A stretch of DNA of 9,257 bases from a bacterium (GCA_014381105.1 JACMIO010000162.1:1-9257), one strand, 5' to 3'; shown: positions 1 to 6,159, numbered from the stretch's first letter. The notes: generated from the letters alone by a model not told the origin. Made by a program: numbers and translations.

Positions 1-41
1 AAGAAGTAAAAAGACTTGAGGGATTTTAACTTCTGCGAGTA

Positions 42-431
42 TTACAAACTATCGACAATCTCTTCTATAGTTTCTTCCTTACCATCATGTCTATGCCTTC
101 CTAGTTGTTCTACACAGATAGTAAAACCAACATGTGCACAATCATCTGACTTGCAATAGTTACAGTACGGTATACCTGAGGACAGCTTTACTTCAACTTC
201 CTTTGACAATGATGTGTCATAGAGTACTGTATGTACATCATTGATAAATTTAACCAAAACAATAGGATTATCTGATTTGAGAGATTTCTTATCAGGCGAA
301 CCCATCCATTGCATGAATGCTTCTGTCCCGTCTTCTATTGTTTCACATTTGTTTACCACCTTATTTTCATCAGGCGGTTCATTTGCATCAGAATTTTGAT
401 CTTCATCTGACCTGTGAGGATTTTTGTTCAA
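42..431 (-). CDS. Small acidic protein with a CxxC-x4-CxH zinc-finger-like motif
   Basis: A 129-aa protein of unknown function. The first 25 or so residues are hydrophilic and acidic (rich in Asp, Glu, Asn) and probably disordered. The middle (about 55-85) looks like beta strands. Residues 90-100 contain C90-x2-C93-x4-C98-x-H100, a compact set of four possible zinc ligands, followed by VGFTIC with C106. The segment YCNYCKSDDCAHVGF resembles a small family I recall from Nitrososphaeria, with no known function; that is memory, not a search. The motif is reminiscent of a shortened SWIM-type finger, which would suggest nucleic-acid or protein contact, but this is inference. The start is TTG: no ATG precedes residue 40, and an AAGG-like sequence lies about 9 nt upstream. 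An ATT a few codons earlier is a weaker alternative. No signal peptide or membrane segment. It ends with TAA and is transcribed away from the gene at 644. Confidence 0.7.
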   Translation of the reverse strand: MNKNPHRSDEDQNSDANEPPDENKVVNKCETIEDGTEAFMQWMGSPDKKSLKSDNPIVLVKFINDVHTVLYDTSLSKEVEVKLSSGIPYCNYCKSDDCAHVGFTICVEQLGRHRHDGKEETIEEIVDSL

Positions 432-480
432 ATCAATTGCCTTTCTTAGCAGATACTATCAGAGCACTATAACATCATAT

Positions 481-490
481 TTTAATATAT
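481..490 (-). promoter_or_regulatory. Candidate archaeal TATA box for the 42-431 gene
   Basis: Reading the minus strand, ATATATTAAA lies about 55 nt upstream of the TTG start. It would give a transcript start near position 459 and a leader of about 28 nt, which leaves room for the AAGG-like ribosome site. A second AT-rich box, TTATAG near 466-471, would give a shorter leader. Assigned by sequence only. The rest of the 432-643 gap holds no gene that I can see. Confidence 0.35.
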
Positions 491-571
491 TGTCTGCCTT
501 ATATCGTGAATTCAGACATGAACGCTGCAGTATAAGATGACGAATGGCTTTGTATTGGGAAACTACTGTTT

Positions 572-580
572 CTTAAATTT
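572..580 (+). promoter_or_regulatory. Candidate TATA box for the 644-946 gene
   Basis: CTTAAATTT on the plus strand would place the transcript start near 603 and leave a leader of about 40 nt before the ATG at 644. It is a better candidate than CTATATAA at 626-633, which is too close to the ATG to serve it. Weak evidence. Confidence 0.3.
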
Positions 581-643
581 TCCAGAAAGTGAGGTAGAGC
601 CGGTGGGATTATTTGACTCACACGACTATATAACTGAGAGAAG

Positions 644-946
644 ATGAAAGTTAGAGTTTATTTCTGCAGGGAACCAGATATTCAAGCTGCTTTATTAAAT
701 AATAATAAATTGAGCAAACAGGCACTAGATACGATATATGACTTGGTTTGGGAAACTGAATTCAAGAACATTCTTAATGTAGGTAGGATTTGGCTTAAAT
801 TCGTTCACGAGCAAAATCCTTTTGGAATAGAACTTCGGAGAAAAAGAAGTCATGGTAAGATTGCTGCCGGAGATGTTATACAAGTAGCCAGTGATTACTA
901 TATGGTTCATGATGTGGGAGCCAGGAAAATACAGATAATAGAATAA
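644..946 (+). CDS. Small hypothetical protein with a YodL-like C-terminal segment
   Basis: A 100-aa soluble protein. ATG 644 is the first possible start after an in-frame TGA at 635-637, with a weak purine-rich GAGAG just upstream. The N-terminal half (MKVRVYFCREPDIQ, then LSKQALDTIYDLVWE) looks like strand-helix. The C-terminal part contains RRKRSHGKIAAGDVIQVAS, then YYMVHDVGARKI. This matches the pattern 'R-x-RS-x-S-x-x-GDV-x-x-V ... YYxVxxxGxxxI' found in YodL-like and related small domains of bacteria and mobile elements, whose function is unknown. The resemblance is from memory and may only reflect a shared small beta fold. Neighbours: only 10 nt separate its TAA from the ATG at 957, so it may be co-transcribed with the following Zn-ribbon gene. 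An antisense frame at 725-949 is a shadow. Confidence 0.65.
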   Translation: MKVRVYFCREPDIQAALLNNNKLSKQALDTIYDLVWETEFKNILNVGRIWLKFVHEQNPFGIELRRKRSHGKIAAGDVIQVASDYYMVHDVGARKIQIIE

Positions 947-956
947 CATCCTCAGT

Positions 957-1067
957 ATGGCGTCAATAATGAATTATGAGGCAAAGTTACTTGGGATACC
1001 TTTGAGATCATTTCATCCGGATGGCCTGAATTATGAGAGGATTAATATGCCTTCTCGACGAATTTAA
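957..1067 (+). pseudogene. 36-codon open stretch, in frame with the Zn-ribbon gene and separated from it by a single TAA
   Basis: From ATG 957, 36 codons are open (MASIMNYEAKLLGIPLRS..., ending MPSRRI) before TAA at 1065-1067. The same reading frame then continues without another stop to 1403. An internal ATG at 1047 has a Shine-Dalgarno-like GAGAGG 7 nt upstream. The stretch could be the true 5' end of the downstream gene carrying a nonsense mutation or sequencing error, a short leader peptide, or chance. It starts 10 nt after the stop of the preceding gene, as an operon partner would. Function unknown. The label pseudogene is tentative. Confidence 0.3.
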
Positions 1068-1073
1068 AATACT

Positions 1074-1403
1074 GTGATAAGAGCAAAGTGTGGCCATGTT
1101 GTTGAAAAAAAATACATAAATGTACACGATGGATTATGTAGAAAATGTCATTCTAGTTTTTCCTTTATTCAGGATCTAGAATCTAAAGGTGGCGAAGATG
1201 CGTTGGTACATTACTGGTATGCTATGATACTTACGAAGCTATCCGGTGTAAACAAACAAGAATCTACTTGCCTAATAGGACACCTGATAGAATTTTATCA
1301 AAATCAACTAGTTATAGTTCCTTCAAAGGAGAGGTATATTAGGAAAATGTTGTACATGTTGAATTCTTTGCTGACACCATTTGATGTTAAAAGTTTAAAA
1401 TAG
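1074..1403 (+). CDS. Small zinc-ribbon-like hypothetical protein
   Basis: A 109-aa protein of unknown function. Residues 6-26 hold C6-G-H8 and, 13 residues after H8, C22-R-K-C25-H26. This is a plausible zinc knuckle or treble-clef-type site. The remainder (about 30-105) looks mostly helical and includes a second Cys/His pair (C66, H70). No membrane segment. The start is uncertain: GTG at 1074 has no ribosome-binding site, although a TATA-like ATTAATAT (1041-1048) about 29 nt upstream would suit a leaderless transcript. The frame is open upstream to 957 except for one TAA at 1065-1067, so the gene may originally have been longer. It converges on the 1516-3687 gene. A nucleic-acid-binding role is possible but unsupported. 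Confidence 0.55.
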   Translation: MIRAKCGHVVEKKYINVHDGLCRKCHSSFSFIQDLESKGGEDALVHYWYAMILTKLSGVNKQESTCLIGHLIEFYQNQLVIVPSKERYIRKMLYMLNSLLTPFDVKSLK

Positions 1404-1421
1404 TATTTCCTTTCGTTTTCA
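1404..1421 (+). terminator. T-rich stretch after the Zn-ribbon gene
   Basis: Immediately after the TAG the plus strand reads TATTTCCTTTCGTTTTC, an interrupted T-tract of the kind archaeal RNA polymerase uses for termination. No hairpin precedes it. Confidence 0.4.
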
Positions 1422-1455
1422 TGATACTTCTGTTTAGACCTCAATTAGTACTGGA

Positions 1456-1496
1456 TATCACCGGTTCTAATAATTTCAGCATCAGGTGATAGAACC
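1456..1496. repeat. Interleaved (order 1-2-1'-2') inverted repeats in the convergent gap
   Basis: TATCACC (1456-1462) pairs with GGTGATA (1485-1491), and GGTTCTA (1463-1469) pairs with TAGAACC (1490-1496). The halves are in the order 1-2-1'-2', so the two 7-bp stems are interleaved rather than nested. They share two bases, so they are most likely mutually exclusive hairpins. The location between two converging genes suggests a terminator or 3'-end element for one or both transcripts. Equivalently, the 12-mer GGTTCTATCACC and its complement occur as circular permutations. Confidence 0.5.
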
Positions 1497-1515
1497 TTTA
1501 AAGTAAATTGAAGGC

Positions 1516-3687
1516 TCAATTATGTGACTGTGAGTAGTTACCTTCTATGTTCTGTTTCCAGACATAGTTCTCATGATCATCCTGGGATTGTGCAACTGAC
1601 CATATGTCATAGTTTGCATTTATTCTATCTCCTGCGGCATTGAGGACTATGTTGCCAGAAATTCCATCATAATCTGCCGCAGTAGCATTTATGATTTTTT
1701 TAAGAGACTCAATATCAATATCAGTACTAATATCAGATGACCCGTTCTCACTAATCTTCTCCAAACTCAATGCTGTTACCCAAAAAGTATCATATGCAAG
1801 AATTGGGTAAGTCAATGAACTAGATCCATGTAGTTTTTTTTCAATTTCCCCTTCTATTATCTCAGCTTTACTGTTAGTTAAATTGACTTGAAAAAGCGGA
1901 TTAGAGAAATTTATTATTTCTGCAAAATGAGCTGCATCGTGGTTTCTTATTATCTGCATGTTCTGTGCAGATGCATCACTTCCATACCATTTTACTTGTT
2001 GTAAAGTTTGATGTTCATTTGATTGAATCAATATAGGTGTTACCTCATCGAAAGAAACCAAGTAAATAGCTACTTCACGAGGATCAAATTTTTGAGTTGC
2101 ATTTTCCAAAATGTGGCTCAATTTCTTTAGATATTGATTCCACATTATGAAATTGATTCTATGTAAGCTTGAGGAAAATTCTCCTGTGTGGGCATGATAT
2201 TCAACACCTTCCATAACAACTCCTCCCTTCATTTCAAAATTTTTTTTCATCTCCTTAACCAATTCGTTACCAAAAGTATCACTGCGCCACATAGGAATAA
2301 CTACACGAATGCCATCATTCCACATCTTATTTGAAATAAATTGGGCTTGATTCTTATCATCAGGAACAAACCTAAATAGATTATCATTTGCAATTGATAA
2401 AGCTGGAGAAGTGCTTGAAGGGCTAATCAAAATAATACCATGTTGATTTGCATAATCTTTTACTGACATTACAGCGGCACTTGTAGCTGGACCAATAATG
2501 ATCCTCACTCCAGAATCAGCTAATTTTTCTATCGCATGAATACTTTCAACAGGGTCTGTCTTGGAATCCCCAACTAACAACCTAATCCTTATAGAAGAAT
2601 TCTTGTTCTCAAAATACTCATTAACATCTGCTTGTGCCTTCTCTACGGCAATTTTTATCGATTTTCCTCCGGACGACCATGCTCCAGTCAAGGAAGATAT
2701 CAATCCAATAGACACTTCTTTGATCTCATTTTGGCTTTTCACTTCTAAAATTGAATTTGATCCCTGAGATATGTCATTATGATTTGCCTGAGATACCGCG
2801 TATCCTGCTATTGAGGTTATGAATATTAGAATAAGTGCAATGGTAGTAACGGCAGTTTTTTTCTTTTTGTTAAAAGTATTTTTTATTTTATGAAATATGT
2901 TTATTTGATTTGAATCATCTGCCAATCTAATATACCACAACAAACCTCCAGCAATCATAATGTAGTGAGCAGATAGTAACAATGCAGATATCCAGAGTTG
3001 TTCTACAAATTCAGTTAAAACAATTATTGCAAACCAACTGTCCCCCAAAACAATAACAAGGAATCCTATTAACTCACAAGTCCATGCGATATCGTGTTTC
3101 ATATCCTTTTCTATCTCCTTTTCTTTTCTTAATCCATACAAAATAATAATTGCCATAAATGATAACACAGAGTTGAATGCAGGATATATTACAGTCACAG
3201 CAAACATTAGCTGACCTCTTATCGTTGATACTACCGAAAGATCAAGAGTAAGGCTGAAAATATATGCCATGAAAACAACAATAATACCAGCCACTACCCC
3301 TGTGAATTTCTTGGTTGGTTTCTTTCTCAATGATTTGTATTCGATATATAGTCTAACAATCAAAATAGAATAAGCTGAAAGCAATAACACATCAGCCAGT
3401 GATGGTACTGGAGCCATTAAATGCAGTATCACTTCGTAATATGCCCAGACAATATTAGCAACAAACCATAATACTAGACCTACAACAAGGAAAATGTTGG
3501 CCTTTAGATTGCTCTTATCTTTCTCTTTTATAGTAACAAAGATTGCAAGACTTGCAGCTATAGAGGAATTAATATTTAGCACAAGATTGGCGAAGAATAG
3601 TTTATCCTCCTGTGTTGAAAAAATAATCAACGAATCTCCTATGGCTATTGCCAAAATTATTGAAATGTAGAGGTCTCTTGGTCTCAA
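1516..3687 (-). CDS. Multi-helix membrane sensor fused to a branched-chain-amino-acid-type periplasmic binding domain
   Basis: A 723-aa fusion. Residues 7-255 contain eight hydrophobic helices (about 7-25, 30-53, 64-88, 96-117, 128-148, 158-186, 200-224, 230-255). The segment GLVLWFVANIVWAYYE followed by PVPSLADVLLLSAY (93-106) matches the W...YE...PxPSxADxxxL signature of N-terminal membrane sensor domains in many GGDEF proteins and archaeal histidine kinases. A basic linker precedes helix 9 (278-299). Residues 325-700 are a complete type I periplasmic binding fold (LivK/Peripla_BP_6): IGLISSLTGAWSSGGKS, D374-SKTDP, IIGPATSAA, SPSSTSPA, WYGSDAS and YDGISGN. Lys/Arg-rich loops at 54-63, 118-128, 187-198 and 256-277 are cytoplasmic under the positive-inside rule, which puts the binding domain outside. 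There is no permease, ATPase or cytoplasmic output domain nearby, so ligand sensing seems likelier than transport. The start is TTG, just after an in-frame TGA; there is no early ATG. Confidence 0.85.
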   Translation of the reverse strand: MRPRDLYISIILAIAIGDSLIIFSTQEDKLFFANLVLNINSSIAASLAIFVTIKEKDKSNLKANIFLVVGLVLWFVANIVWAYYEVILHLMAPVPSLADVLLLSAYSILIVRLYIEYKSLRKKPTKKFTGVVAGIIVVFMAYIFSLTLDLSVVSTIRGQLMFAVTVIYPAFNSVLSFMAIIILYGLRKEKEIEKDMKHDIAWTCELIGFLVIVLGDSWFAIIVLTEFVEQLWISALLLSAHYIMIAGGLLWYIRLADDSNQINIFHKIKNTFNKKKKTAVTTIALILIFITSIAGYAVSQANHNDISQGSNSILEVKSQNEIKEVSIGLISSLTGAWSSGGKSIKIAVEKAQADVNEYFENKNSSIRIRLLVGDSKTDPVESIHAIEKLADSGVRIIIGPATSAAVMSVKDYANQHGIILISPSSTSPALSIANDNLFRFVPDDKNQAQFISNKMWNDGIRVVIPMWRSDTFGNELVKEMKKNFEMKGGVVMEGVEYHAHTGEFSSSLHRINFIMWNQYLKKLSHILENATQKFDPREVAIYLVSFDEVTPILIQSNEHQTLQQVKWYGSDASAQNMQIIRNHDAAHFAEIINFSNPLFQVNLTNSKAEIIEGEIEKKLHGSSSLTYPILAYDTFWVTALSLEKISENGSSDISTDIDIESLKKIINATAADYDGISGNIVLNAAGDRINANYDIWSVAQSQDDHENYVWKQNIEGNYSQSHN

Positions 3688-3715
3688 GTACTCTTGTTTT
3701 TCAATAAATGATAGA

Positions 3716-3724
3716 CATATTAAG
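3716..3724 (-). promoter_or_regulatory. Candidate TATA box for the sensor/binding-protein fusion
   Basis: On the minus strand, CTTAATATG is centred about 33 nt upstream of the TTG at 3687. It would give a transcript with a leader of only about 6 nt, which fits the lack of a clear Shine-Dalgarno sequence. Confidence 0.35.
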
Positions 3725-3769
3725 TATAGTCATAAGGACCAAAAACTTGTATAACCTCTACCTTAGGGC

Positions 3770-3779
3770 GATATAAATT
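3770..3779 (+). promoter_or_regulatory. Strong plus-strand TATA box facing the DUF1326 gene
   Basis: GATATAAATT is close to the archaeal TATA consensus. It lies on the strand opposite to both flanking genes, so it cannot serve either. A transcript would start near 3800, at the AGGAGGT that precedes the 3810 micro-ORF, and would run antisense into the 3' end of the DUF1326 gene. Confidence 0.4.
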
Positions 3780-3809
3780 CCAGATAGTTTGCATTCTAGG
3801 AGGTATGTA

Positions 3810-3869
3810 ATGAGATCAATCCAATCTTTCAGAGGAGATTATGGTCCATTGAATTCTACTACTGAATAG
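3810..3869 (+). CDS. Possible 19-aa micro-ORF with a near-perfect Shine-Dalgarno
   Basis: ATG 3810 opens 19 codons (MRSIQSFRGDYGPLNSTTE), ending in TAG at 3867-3869. AGGAGGT at 3798-3804 lies 5 nt upstream, one of the best matches to the archaeal anti-Shine-Dalgarno in the window. The TATA box at 3770-3779 is at a sensible distance. The 3' half overlaps the end of the DUF1326 gene in antisense. The peptide is hydrophilic and unrecognised. It may equally be the start of an antisense RNA, or chance. A minimal ATG-TAA at 3805-3810 overlaps the start. Confidence 0.25.
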   Translation: MRSIQSFRGDYGPLNSTTE

Positions 3870-4489
3870 AAAGCATTTTTGCCAGAATGATCAAAATTAA
3901 GATTAGGTGTTAGGATTTTCATCACTTTTGTCTTTGCTGCATCGGCAATTTTCCAAATGAATCCTTTGGGCAATTGTATTTTTGTATGTTGTTCGTCTCC
4001 GGTAACTGGGTTTACAAAATTTTCAAGTTGAACATCCATAATTCCTGGAACAGAAAAACTACTTCTCGTGCCATCCATTTTTGCATTTATTTCTACAAAT
4101 TGGGAATCCAAAAAATATTTGAATGTTGTAGCAAATAAGGCAAATGGACCATTCCCTTTGGCTTCACCTGTAAAGATATTCTCAATGGCACTCCTCTGAT
4201 TCTGATCTGAATTCTTTGCAATGAATAATTGTAATGTTCCAGACCCCTCATGGATTGCTTTTGGCCACGATACAGCATATACAACTTCAAGTCCGTCGAG
4301 TTGCACATTGCCAAAATCACCCTCTTGAATATGGAAAAATACAAGTGCTCTACAAAAACCGTAGGTGGGAAATCCATCAAAATTACATGGACAACCAAAA
4401 TCGCAATTGCAAGTTTCTACATAGTCTGACTTGATATTCCATTTCGGAATAGACCGCTCTTCTTGTGGAGTATTTCCAGAAGAGGTCAT
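3839..4489 (-). CDS. DUF1326 domain protein
   Basis: A 216-aa soluble protein of the DUF1326 family. The signature is complete: after W17, residues 25-46 carry E-T-C27-N-C29-D-x2-C33-P-C35, then PT-Y-G-F-C46. Next come HIQEGDFGNVQLDGLEVVYA (54-73) and the H-E-G-S-G-T-L-Q-L-F stretch. The clustered cysteines suggest a metal-binding site, but biochemical function is not established. The family's usual partner is DUF2182, which is present here 73 nt upstream on the same strand. No signal peptide, so it is probably cytoplasmic and may act with the membrane protein on a metal; that is inference. ATG 4489 is well supported because a TATA box sits 27 nt upstream, which predicts a leaderless mRNA and therefore a promoter separate from DUF2182. 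The antisense and alternate frames at 4093-4434 are shadows. Confidence 0.9.
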   Translation of the reverse strand: MTSSGNTPQEERSIPKWNIKSDYVETCNCDFGCPCNFDGFPTYGFCRALVFFHIQEGDFGNVQLDGLEVVYAVSWPKAIHEGSGTLQLFIAKNSDQNQRSAIENIFTGEAKGNGPFALFATTFKYFLDSQFVEINAKMDGTRSSFSVPGIMDVQLENFVNPVTGDEQHTKIQLPKGFIWKIADAAKTKVMKILTPNLNFDHSGKNAFYSVVEFNGP

Positions 4490-4511
4490 GGATTAATTAG
4501 ACTCTTTGCAT

Positions 4512-4519
4512 ACATATAA
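4512..4519 (-). promoter_or_regulatory. TATA box of the DUF1326 gene (leaderless transcript)
   Basis: On the minus strand, TTATATGT is centred 27 nt before the A of ATG 4489. This is the canonical spacing for an archaeal leaderless mRNA. There is no Shine-Dalgarno sequence between it and the ATG, which agrees. Confidence 0.55.
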
Positions 4520-4562
4520 CAATTTAGGATTTAGAAAATATTCAGAATTGTTCTTCTTTCCA

Positions 4563-5363
4563 TCACATGACCATATTATCTACCGGTTGCATGTCCATAC
4601 CCATCATATTGTCGTATAGTACAATTAGTCCAAGACAGCTCAATATCCCCAATGTTATGAGAACAATTCCAACGGACCTTGCAACCCCTATACCTCTAGA
4701 CCAAATCTTTTCCCCAAATATTATTACTGCAAAAAGGGCCATCCACGTTATATTCATCCATCCAAGAGCTACCATGATTAGAAAATATGGCCAGCAACAT
4801 CCAAGACAATAGAGTCCGTGGAACGTGCCCATTTTGAGTGCACCTGCTACTCCGTTACTCCACCTTCTCATAAAGAAGCTAAGTGGAGATTCGCAATAGC
4901 CAATACATTTGTTCTTTAACGGCGTAAATTGGTATATCCCTGAGAATATCAATATGCTGCCAAATATTATTCCGACTATTTTTGCATCGCTGGACATGAC
5001 GACACTATTCATAGGTACTGACCATGCTAATAGTAATCCCACTCCTGTTAGTGCCCATACTACAAGGTACATACCGACAAAGAGTATCACCTTAAGTCTG
5101 GAGAATTTTGATTCAAGTGCTTCTACTGACGAAATCGACTGTTCGTTGGTAAGGAGCTTATTGTAAAGCATAACCATTGGTACTATTGCTGGAAACATCA
5201 TTGCAGCCATTCCAGCCGTCCAACTAGCAGTAAATAATCCGATTAATACTGGATTATAGGAAATCATAATGTCCATCATGTCAGGCTGATTTACAGACAT
5301 GATCCATGAAAATGCAGAAATAGATACAAGTGAAACCAGGATGATTTTTTGCAATTTTCTCAT
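4563..5363 (-). CDS. DUF2182 predicted metal-binding integral membrane protein
   Basis: A 266-aa polytopic membrane protein of the DUF2182 family. Family marks, numbered from ATG 5363: W48-x3-M-x2-MM-F-P (the W..M..AMM.P signature), YQFTPLK then C153-x3-C157-x-SP (150-160), GALKMGTFHGLYCLGCCWP (174-192) with H182, C186, C189, C190, then GWMN and GEK with E218. I count about six to seven helices. The C-terminal tail is Met-rich (MMGMDMQPVDNMVM), as in soft-metal (Cu+) sites. The Cys/His/Met set suggests metal binding; transport or insertion is unproven. It lies directly upstream of its usual partner DUF1326. ATG 5363 was chosen over the TTG two codons earlier, which immediately follows a TGA. 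The plus-strand frames here are shadows. Confidence 0.9.
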   Translation of the reverse strand: MRKLQKIILVSLVSISAFSWIMSVNQPDMMDIMISYNPVLIGLFTASWTAGMAAMMFPAIVPMVMLYNKLLTNEQSISSVEALESKFSRLKVILFVGMYLVVWALTGVGLLLAWSVPMNSVVMSSDAKIVGIIFGSILIFSGIYQFTPLKNKCIGYCESPLSFFMRRWSNGVAGALKMGTFHGLYCLGCCWPYFLIMVALGWMNITWMALFAVIIFGEKIWSRGIGVARSVGIVLITLGILSCLGLIVLYDNMMGMDMQPVDNMVM

Positions 5364-5382
5364 GTGCAATCATTTTTACAAT

Positions 5383-5452
5383 AATAGAAAATACAGCATG
5401 GATGCAAATTCTAACAATTTATTTTGCAATATGAAGAATTTAAAATTTATAC
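5383..5452 (-). promoter_or_regulatory. AT-rich promoter region of the DUF2182 gene, box not resolved
   Basis: Reading the minus strand there are three TATA-like boxes: TATTTTCTATT (about 5383-5393, leaderless spacing to ATG 5363), AAAATAAATTG (about 5414-5424, leader about 30 nt) and GTATAAATTTTAAAT (about 5438-5452, leader about 57 nt). The last is the best match to consensus. I cannot choose between them from sequence. Confidence 0.35.
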
Positions 5453-5562
5453 ATTACCAGGTAAATTCCAATCCACATTTGAAATTCATGGATTCTCACG
5501 ATTTCATTAACTATACTTATGAACGATGATCATCAGACTAAAAGATTACGGGCTTATATGGC

Positions 5563-5594
5563 TTTAAATACCAATTAATACCAACACATAAATA
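5563..5594 (+). promoter_or_regulatory. Tandem TATA boxes of the phasin-like gene
   Basis: ATAAATA at 5588-5594 is centred 27 nt before ATG 5618, the spacing of a leaderless transcript. TTTAAATA at 5563-5570 is a second strong box that would start transcription near 5594, giving a leader of about 24 nt. The first box is the main reason for choosing ATG 5618 over the in-frame TTG at 5600. Confidence 0.5.
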
Positions 5595-5617
5595 GTATCT
5601 TGTCCAAAATATATTAC

Positions 5618-6151
5618 ATGTCTTCAAATAAGGACAAAAATAGAGAAATTATTAACATCACGTTAGATGAAACAAAATCGACAGTAAAAAAGACAACTGA
5701 TGAAGCGATTAAGGAAATTCCACGGTACACCAAAGCAGTCAATGACTATCAAGAAGAATCTATTCAAGCAGCAAAAGAAATAGCTGATAATTTTCTAGAA
5801 TCTCAAAAAGAGATTATACATTCACTGCAATCCTTATGGATTCCCTATGTTGAAAACGTACAGAACTCATATTGGTCATATTGGAGTTCACCAAAGAGAG
5901 CCACTGAGAACTATGCTAGAGCAGTAAGCAATATTACCGACAGTACTATCGCGTCTACCAGAGTGGCGAATAATGTACTATTTGCTTCTATGGAAACTTG
6001 GAAAGCATCTTTACAGCATGCAAGAGACAACGCCAAGGAATTTTCACGACTTAATGCAAATTTCGCCAGGACATTTGAAAATGTTGCAAAAGATAGCTTG
6101 CGAGATTTTTCAAATAGAGATATACAATCACAAGCACACACGCGACAATAA
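5618..6151 (+). CDS. Helical phasin-like protein
   Basis: A 177-aa, almost entirely alpha-helical, charged and amphipathic protein without Cys, signal peptide or membrane helix. Heptad-like stretches run through DETKSTVKKTTDEAIKEIPR, YQEESIQAAKEIADNFLESQ and FSRLNANFARTFENVAKDSL. Between them lies an aromatic patch (SLWIPYVENVQNSYWSYW). Length, composition and repeated 'A/N-x-F-x-x-x-x-E' helices resemble phasins, small proteins that coat polyhydroxyalkanoate granules. Soil ammonia-oxidising archaea are known to carry PHA-synthase genes. No synthase is present in this window, so the role is inference; a general coiled-coil or stress protein is possible. An in-frame TTG six codons upstream (5600) is less likely, because a TATA box fits a leaderless start at ATG 5618. 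Monocistronic: own promoter, and a terminator directly after. Confidence 0.75.
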   Translation: MSSNKDKNREIINITLDETKSTVKKTTDEAIKEIPRYTKAVNDYQEESIQAAKEIADNFLESQKEIIHSLQSLWIPYVENVQNSYWSYWSSPKRATENYARAVSNITDSTIASTRVANNVLFASMETWKASLQHARDNAKEFSRLNANFARTFENVAKDSLRDFSNRDIQSQAHTRQ

Positions 6152-6159
6152 GCTTTTGC

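Noticed and set aside
626..633. CTATATAA as the promoter of the 644 gene
   Set aside because: It lies only about 14 nt before the ATG. An archaeal TATA box would start transcription inside the gene.
725..949. 74-aa minus-strand frame
   Set aside because: Antisense of the 644-946 gene; low-complexity, unrecognised sequence and no start signals.
1456..1496. Stable H-type pseudoknot from the interleaved repeats
   Set aside because: The connecting loops would have zero length across 6-7 bp stems, which is sterically implausible. Alternative hairpins are more likely.
1516..3687. Ordinary ABC-transporter substrate-binding protein
   Set aside because: No signal peptide or lipobox; eight extra helices precede the binding domain and no transporter genes adjoin it.
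5299..5529. 76-aa plus-strand frame running over the DUF2182 start and its promoter region
   Set aside because: It overlaps a confident gene in antisense and the translation has no recognisable features (rich in Asn, Phe, His).
5525..5534. Perfect palindrome GATGATCATC upstream of the phasin-like gene
   Set aside because: A single 10-bp palindrome in AT-rich DNA is compatible with chance. There is no second copy nearby.
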